A stretch of DNA of 32,873 nt from NCBI GenBank assembly GCA_050249615.1, contig JBFWQE010000054.1:1-32873 (forward strand), given 5' to 3'. The DNA comes from VFZN01 sp050249615. Lineage in GTDB: Bacteria; Acidobacteriota; Vicinamibacteria; Vicinamibacterales; UBA2999. The translations under genes were made by a program, and so were the position numbers. Of this stretch, positions 28,965-32,873 are shown in pieces (the first letter of the stretch is position 1; each line of letters begins with the position of its first letter). The notes under the pieces are model-generated. The model was not told the origin of the DNA. It saw only the letters and a list, made by a program, of their open reading frames with translations, and did no database searches.

Positions 28965-30185
28965 GTGGCGAAGATCAAGGTCAAGAACCCCGTTGTCGAG
29001 ATGGACGGCGACGAGATGACGCGCATCATCTGGCAGAGGATCCGCGAACAGCTCATCCTCCCGTATCTCGACATCGACCTGAAGTACTTCGACCTGGGCA
29101 TCGAGTCCCGCGACGCCACGAGCGACCAGATCACGATCGACTCGGCCAATGCCACCAGGCAGCACGGCGTGGCCGTCAAGTGCGCCACCATCACGCCGGA
29201 CGAGGCGCGCGTCAAGGAGTTCGGCCTGAAGCAGATGTGGAAGTCGCCGAACGGGACCATCCGCAACATCCTCGACGGCACCATCTTCCGCGAGCCCATC
29301 GTCTGCCGGAACGTGCCGCGCCTGGTGCCGCACTGGGACAAGCCGGTCGTGGTCGCCCGTCACGGCTTCGGCGACCAGTACCGGGCGCAGGACTTCCACT
29401 TCCCGGGCGCCGGCACCATCACCATCAGCTGGACGCCCGAGGGCGGCGGCGAGCCCATCAGCCGCGAGGTCATCAAGACCAGGGGCGCCGGTGTCGCGAT
29501 GGGCATGTTCAACCTCGACGCGTCCATCGAGGGCTTCGCGCGTGCGTGCTTCACCTACGCGCTCGGCCGCAACTACCCGGTGTACCTGTCGTCGAAGAAC
29601 ACCATCCTCAAGGTGTACGACGGCACGTTCAAGAACACCTTCCAGCGCGTGTTCGACGAGGAGTTCAAGTCGCAGTTCGACGCGAAGGGGCTCACCTACG
29701 AGCACCGGCTCATCGACGACATGGTGGCCGCGAACCTGAAGTGGAATGGCGGCTACCTCTGGGCGTGCAAGAACTACGACGGCGACGTGCAGTCCGACAC
29801 GGTGGCGCAGGGCTACGGGTCGCTCGGCCTGATGACCTCCGTGCTGATGTCGCCGGACGGGAAGACGGTGGAGGCCGAGGCCGCGCACGGCACGGTGACC
29901 CGCCACTACCGGTTGCACCAGCAGGGCAAGCCGACCTCGACCAACCCCATCGCGTCCATCTACGCCTGGACGCGGGGCCTGCAGTACCGCGGCAGGTTCG
30001 ACGACACGCCCGACGTGGTCCGTTTCGCGGAGACGCTCGAGCAGGTGTGCGTGGACGTGGTGGAGTCGGGCCGCATGACGAAGGACCTGGCCATCCTCAT
30101 CCGGCCGGATCACCCGTACCTGACGACGGAGGAGTTTCTCGGCGCGATCGACCGGGAACTGCGCGCGCGACTGGCCGCGGCCTGA
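28965..30185 (+). CDS. icd: NADP-dependent isocitrate dehydrogenase
   Basis: A 406-residue homodimeric, eukaryote-like (type II) isocitrate dehydrogenase, TCA cycle. It begins KIKVKNPVVEMDGDEMTRI and contains the substrate-binding TPDEARVKEF and SPNGTIRN regions, the GFGDQYRAQDF loop and the AAHGTVTRHYR nucleotide-binding segment, where HGT and R/H choices are consistent with NADP use. Full length, no defects. I start at GTG 28965 because AAGGAG is 7 bp upstream; the ATG at 28959 would leave only one base between it and the Shine-Dalgarno. Confidence 0.96.
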   Translation: MAKIKVKNPVVEMDGDEMTRIIWQRIREQLILPYLDIDLKYFDLGIESRDATSDQITIDSANATRQHGVAVKCATITPDEARVKEFGLKQMWKSPNGTIRNILDGTIFREPIVCRNVPRLVPHWDKPVVVARHGFGDQYRAQDFHFPGAGTITISWTPEGGGEPISREVIKTRGAGVAMGMFNLDASIEGFARACFTYALGRNYPVYLSSKNTILKVYDGTFKNTFQRVFDEEFKSQFDAKGLTYEHRLIDDMVAANLKWNGGYLWACKNYDGDVQSDTVAQGYGSLGLMTSVLMSPDGKTVEAEAAHGTVTRHYRLHQQGKPTSTNPIASIYAWTRGLQYRGRFDDTPDVVRFAETLEQVCVDVVESGRMTKDLAILIRPDHPYLTTEEFLGAIDRELRARLAAA

Positions 30186-30194
30186 GCCGCCGGC

Positions 30195-30683
30195 CTAGCG
30201 GCCCGCGGGCAGCCGAGCGCCCGTCTTCAGGAAGTGGTTCATCGACCGTTCCCAGAACGTCATCATCGCCAGGAACGCCTCGTCGGTCCACGCCGCGATC
30301 CACTGCTCGCCGGCGGGCGTGAGTGCCGTGTACGTGTAGGCCACGTCGACGTGGCTCTGCGCGGGACCGTGCGGCGACACGGCGATGGTCAAGACGCTGG
30401 CCGTCAGGCCCGGGGTGACGCGGGCGAAGGCCACGGCGCGCGCCGCGGCGTCGTGACGCACGACGATCCACACCGTGTCCGGCTCGCCCGCCTGCGGTGT
30501 CGTGAAGACGGCTCCGTCCTCGGCCAGGCCGGACGCGGAGTGGACCATCCGGTAGCGCCACCCGTCGAGCCACTCCGTCTCGCGTTCCGGACAGAGCAGG
30601 GGGAACACCACTGCCGGGACCGCGTCGATGGTCTGGCGGTAGCGCCTGACGACCCTCGTGCCCTGCGACTGCACTGTACTCAT
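30195..30683 (-). CDS. SRPBCC (AHSA1/START-like) domain protein
   Basis: A 162-residue protein with the SRPBCC pattern: VRRYRQTIDAVPAVVFPLLC at the start, a WLDGWRYRMV strand pair, central VWIVVRHD strands and a C-terminal helix (AFLAMMTFWERSMNHFLKTG). This fold holds hydrophobic ligands; the ligand is unknown. AAGGAGG lies 4 bp before ATG 30683. It is divergent from a MerR regulator, with matching operators between, and is the likely regulated target. Confidence 0.82.
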   Translation of the reverse strand: MSTVQSQGTRVVRRYRQTIDAVPAVVFPLLCPERETEWLDGWRYRMVHSASGLAEDGAVFTTPQAGEPDTVWIVVRHDAAARAVAFARVTPGLTASVLTIAVSPHGPAQSHVDVAYTYTALTPAGEQWIAAWTDEAFLAMMTFWERSMNHFLKTGARLPAGR

Positions 30684-30733
30684 CGATCCTCCTTGCGGGG
30701 TCAGGTGTCGGCGACCCCATCCACCGACGGTGC

Positions 30734-30822
30734 ACCCGTCAGCCGTAGACAGGTCAAGGGCCCCCGCCCTTGATTGCCCGGGCACGACCGGCTCACAGTT
30801 GACCCGTCTACGGTCGACAGGT
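30734..30822. promoter_or_regulatory. paired MerR-type promoters/operators, divergent
   Basis: Two 24-bp sites in opposite orientation: minus strand 30757-30734 and plus strand 30799-30822, 20 of 24 positions equal. Each begins TTGACC (-35) and holds an imperfect dyad ACC(C/T)GTC, 7 bp, GAC(A/G)GGT. A 19-bp spacer would lead to GAGACT on the + strand. The long spacer with a central dyad is the MerR promoter layout. Between them, 30754-30773 is a perfect palindrome, TCAAGGGC CCCC GCCCTTGA. Confidence 0.65.
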
Positions 30823-30839
30823 TGAGACTGGGGTGAGCG

Positions 30840-31376
30840 ATGACGGTGTCGATGCTGGGCCGGCAGTGCGGGCTCTCGCGGAGCACGCTGCTCTACTACG
30901 AGTCGATCGGGCTGCTGCGGCGCCCGCCCCGGACCGCGGGCAACTACCGGGCCTACGGCGAGGCCGATCTGCGCCGCCTGCGGCAGATCGGCCTCTACCG
31001 CAAGGTCGGCCTGAGCCTGGCGGCCATCCGGACGCTGCTCGACCGGCCGGGCGGGAGCGCCCAGGCCATCCTGCAGCGCCGGATCGTCGACATCGACCGC
31101 GAGATCGAACGGCTGCGGGGCCACCAGCGCGCCATCCTGCGCCTGCTCGGCGCGCCGCGTCGGTTGGGAAGGCACACGGCGATGACCAAGGACACGTGGG
31201 TGACGATCATGCGGAGGGCCGGCTTCAGCGACGAGGACATGCACCGCTGGCACGCGGAGTTCGAGCGCTCGGCGCCAGACGATCACCAGTCGTTCCTGGA
31301 GTTCCTGCACATCCCGGCGGACCAGGTCAGGGCAATCCGCGCGTCGAGCCGGAAGGCGCCGGTGGACGCGTCGTAG
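30840..31376 (+). CDS. MerR-family transcription regulator
   Basis: A 178-residue regulator. Residues 1-70 are a winged helix: MTVSMLGRQCGLSRSTLLYY (helix-turn-helix), then ESIGLL and NYRAYGEADLRRLRQI. A long dimerisation helix follows (QRRIVDIDREIERLRGHQRAI). The C-terminal 60 residues (TWVTIMRRAGFSDEDMHRWHAEFE) are not the short metal-binding loop of MerR/CueR/SoxR and lack cysteines, so the effector is probably organic. It is divergent from the SRPBCC gene, with operators for both. Confidence 0.9.
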   Translation: MTVSMLGRQCGLSRSTLLYYESIGLLRRPPRTAGNYRAYGEADLRRLRQIGLYRKVGLSLAAIRTLLDRPGGSAQAILQRRIVDIDREIERLRGHQRAILRLLGAPRRLGRHTAMTKDTWVTIMRRAGFSDEDMHRWHAEFERSAPDDHQSFLEFLHIPADQVRAIRASSRKAPVDAS

Positions 31377-31479
31377 CGCGGCACCGCCTCGCGCGCGGCC
31401 TGTCTCCTGAGCAGCGCGCACAGAGGGCTCGCCCTTCCGCCGGATCGGAGATCACACCACGTTCGGGCGCGGGCCGCCG

Positions 31480-31495
31480 GGTCAACGGGTTGACC
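31480..31495. promoter_or_regulatory. possible operator, palindrome GGTCAAC-GG-GTTGACC
   Basis: A perfect 7-bp-arm palindrome 30 bp before the esterase start. It resembles the TTGACC end of the MerR sites, but lacks their full pattern, so it may bind another regulator. Confidence 0.35.
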
Positions 31496-31524
31496 GCGTG
31501 CGGGCAGCCGGCGAGGATACCCCC

Positions 31525-32873
31525 ATGACGACCCGCCTTCCGATTGCCGTCCTCGTCGTGCTCGCGCTGGCCTCGCTCGGCGTGCAGGCGCAGCGGCGCG
31601 GCACCGGCCAGCCCGCCGACCGCGGCGTGCGCGTGGAAATCACCGTCCCGGCTTCGGTGCGCAGCGAGCCGCTCACCGGCCGCGTCTACTTCATGGTGTC
31701 GCGCACGGACGAGCGCGAGCCGCGCCTCCAGATCGGCCGCACGGGGACACCGTTCTTCGGCCGCGACGTCGAGAACCTGAAGCCAGGGCAGGCCGCCATC
31801 ATCGACGCCACCGACCTCGGCACGCCCGTCGCCAGCCTCGAGGATCTGCCGCCCGGTGACTACGTCGTCCAGGCGTTCGTGAACGTCTACTCCGAGTTCA
31901 GGCGCGCCGACGGCCACACGGTGTGGATGCACGACGACCAGTGGGAAGGGCAGCACTGGAACATCTCGCCGGGCAATCTCTTCAGCCGGCCGCAGCGCGT
32001 GCGCATCGACGCGACGACCGAGCCCATCCGGCTCGTCGCGGACCAGGTGATTCCGCCGGTGACGGTGCCGGCGGACACCGCGTTCGTGAAGCGCATCAGG
32101 ATCCAGAGCGCGCTGCTGACGAAGTTCTGGGGCCGCCCGATCTACCTCGGTGCCACGGTCCTGCTGCCGCGCGACTACGATCGGTCCACGGTGCAGTATC
32201 CCGTGCTCTACCGCCAGGGACACTTCTCGCTCGCGCCCCCGCTTGGCTTCCAGGAGGGCGGCGAGCTGCACCAGGCCTGGATGCGCGACGACTTCCCGCG
32301 CATGCTCGTCGTGACACTGCAGCACCCGACCCCGTACTTCGACGACAGCTACGGCGTGAACTCGGTGAACGTCGGCCCGTACGGCGATGCCATCATCCAG
32401 GAGCTGATTCCCGAGGTCGAGCGGCGCTTCCGGGCCATCGGCCAGCCGTGGGCGCGCATCACCGATGGCGGCTCCACGGGCGGCTGGATCTCGCTCGCGC
32501 ACCAGATCCTCTATCCGGACTTCTACGGCGGCGTCTGGTCGTACTGCCCGGACTCGGTCACGTTCACCGACGTCGAGGGCATCAACGTCTACGCGGACGA
32601 GAACGCGTTCTGGCGGAAGATCGACTGGCGGACCGTCCCCATCATCAACACCCGCGAGATCAACGGGCACGTGCGCCTCACCTCGGAGCAGCGCAATCAC
32701 TTCGAGCTCGCCAACGGCACGAAGGGCCGCTCGGGCGAGCAGCTGGACATCTGGTCCGCCGTCTTCGGCCCGCTCGGCCCCGACGGCTACTTCAAGCCGC
32801 TCTTCGACAAGCGGACCGGCGCCATCGACCGCTCGGTGGCCGCATACTGGCGCGACCACTACGATCTGCTGGA
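31525..32873 (+). CDS. secreted alpha/beta-hydrolase esterase (Fes/EstD-like), 3' end missing
   Basis: The frame is open from ATG 31525 to the end of the window (449 codons), with no stop reached. Signal peptide MTTRLPIAVLVVLALASLGVQA. Residues about 35-190 are a beta-rich N-terminal domain (LQIGRTGTPFFGRD, LPPGDYVVQAFVNVYSEF). The hydrolase domain begins at YLGATVLLPRDYD and has the nucleophile motif DGGSTGGW, characteristic of the enterochelin-esterase-like (PF00756) family. Later catalytic residues lie beyond or near the end. Substrate unknown. GAGG is 8 bp before the ATG. A long frame on the minus strand over the same span is an artefact. Confidence 0.88.
   Translation, partial: MTTRLPIAVLVVLALASLGVQAQRRGTGQPADRGVRVEITVPASVRSEPLTGRVYFMVSRTDEREPRLQIGRTGTPFFGRDVENLKPGQAAIIDATDLGTPVASLEDLPPGDYVVQAFVNVYSEFRRADGHTVWMHDDQWEGQHWNISPGNLFSRPQRVRIDATTEPIRLVADQVIPPVTVPADTAFVKRIRIQSALLTKFWGRPIYLGATVLLPRDYDRSTVQYPVLYRQGHFSLAPPLGFQEGGELHQAWMRDDFPRMLVVTLQHPTPYFDDSYGVNSVNVGPYGDAIIQELIPEVERRFRAIGQPWARITDGGSTGGWISLAHQILYPDFYGGVWSYCPDSVTFTDVEGINVYADENAFWRKIDWRTVPIINTREINGHVRLTSEQRNHFELANGTKGRSGEQLDIWSAVFGPLGPDGYFKPLFDKRTGAIDRSVAAYWRDHYDLL

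Noticed and set aside
31327..32859. A 510-codon minus strand frame at the right end
   Set aside because: It is the antisense of the secreted esterase, whose signal peptide, GGSTGGW motif and Shine-Dalgarno are on the + strand.

Overview
The window is high-GC DNA (roughly two thirds G+C by eye) with GTG starts, many secreted proteins and lipoproteins, and long AACCCGAG-like octamer arrays between genes. Together with a TonB receptor carrying a carboxypeptidase-like N-terminal domain, an OprO/OprP-type porin and several PF01663-like phosphatases, this suggests a soil-type Acidobacteriota, most likely class Vicinamibacteria. That is an inference from gene style, not from a marker gene. No rRNA, tRNA or CRISPR array was recognised.

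Layout. 1-1372: start of a secreted protein of unknown type and a Tat-exported sulfite oxidase-like molybdoenzyme. 1387-1476: an almost perfect 43-bp-arm palindrome. 1476-5273: a LytS-type histidine kinase co-transcribed with two response regulators that share a REC type but differ in output (SpoIIE/PP2C phosphatase and LytTR). 5548-8573: glutamyl-Q tRNA synthetase, a GYD protein and an N-acyl-D-amino-acid deacylase. 8637-10868: four genes joined by three GTGA overlaps, namely two paralogous small proteins of unknown function, an exported FMN-binding protein and a membrane 4Fe-4S protein. The last two look like a NosR split in two. 10922-14854: CotH-like kinase, metallophosphatase lipoprotein, ApbE flavin transferase (the expected modifier of the FMN protein) and a DUF2892 protein. 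15090-19208: phosphate-porin gene behind four 11-bp-spaced direct repeats resembling a Pho box, then an L,D-transpeptidase facing a MepK-type (DUF882) endopeptidase. 19349-23782: peptide release factor 3, a small membrane protein and an OprC/NosA-like copper TonB receptor. 23783-24920: no gene, but repeat arrays and a scrambled IS21 (istB) remnant. 24921-26480: a phosphatase whose domain order is circularly permuted. 26543-32873: cytochrome c, a GT-C membrane glycosyltransferase, NADP isocitrate dehydrogenase, an SRPBCC/MerR divergent pair with duplicated operators, and the first 449 codons of a secreted esterase.

Themes. (1) Redox and copper: molybdoenzyme, NosR-like flavin/FeS pair, ApbE, OprC-like receptor and cytochrome c. 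These genes are scattered and no terminal reductase is in view. (2) Phosphate: Pho-like box with porin, and two secreted phosphatases. (3) Intergenic architecture: nearly every gap holds a degenerate short tandem array, often in inverted pairs and often starting in register with a TGA stop codon. (4) Many genes lack a Shine-Dalgarno sequence but have a -10-like TANNNT 6-12 bp before the start, which suggests leaderless or very short-leader mRNAs.

The two observations I regard as most novel are the permuted alkaline-phosphatase-superfamily lipoprotein and the stop-anchored intergenic arrays. The GTGA-coupled flavin/FeS operon with two unknown paralogues is next.
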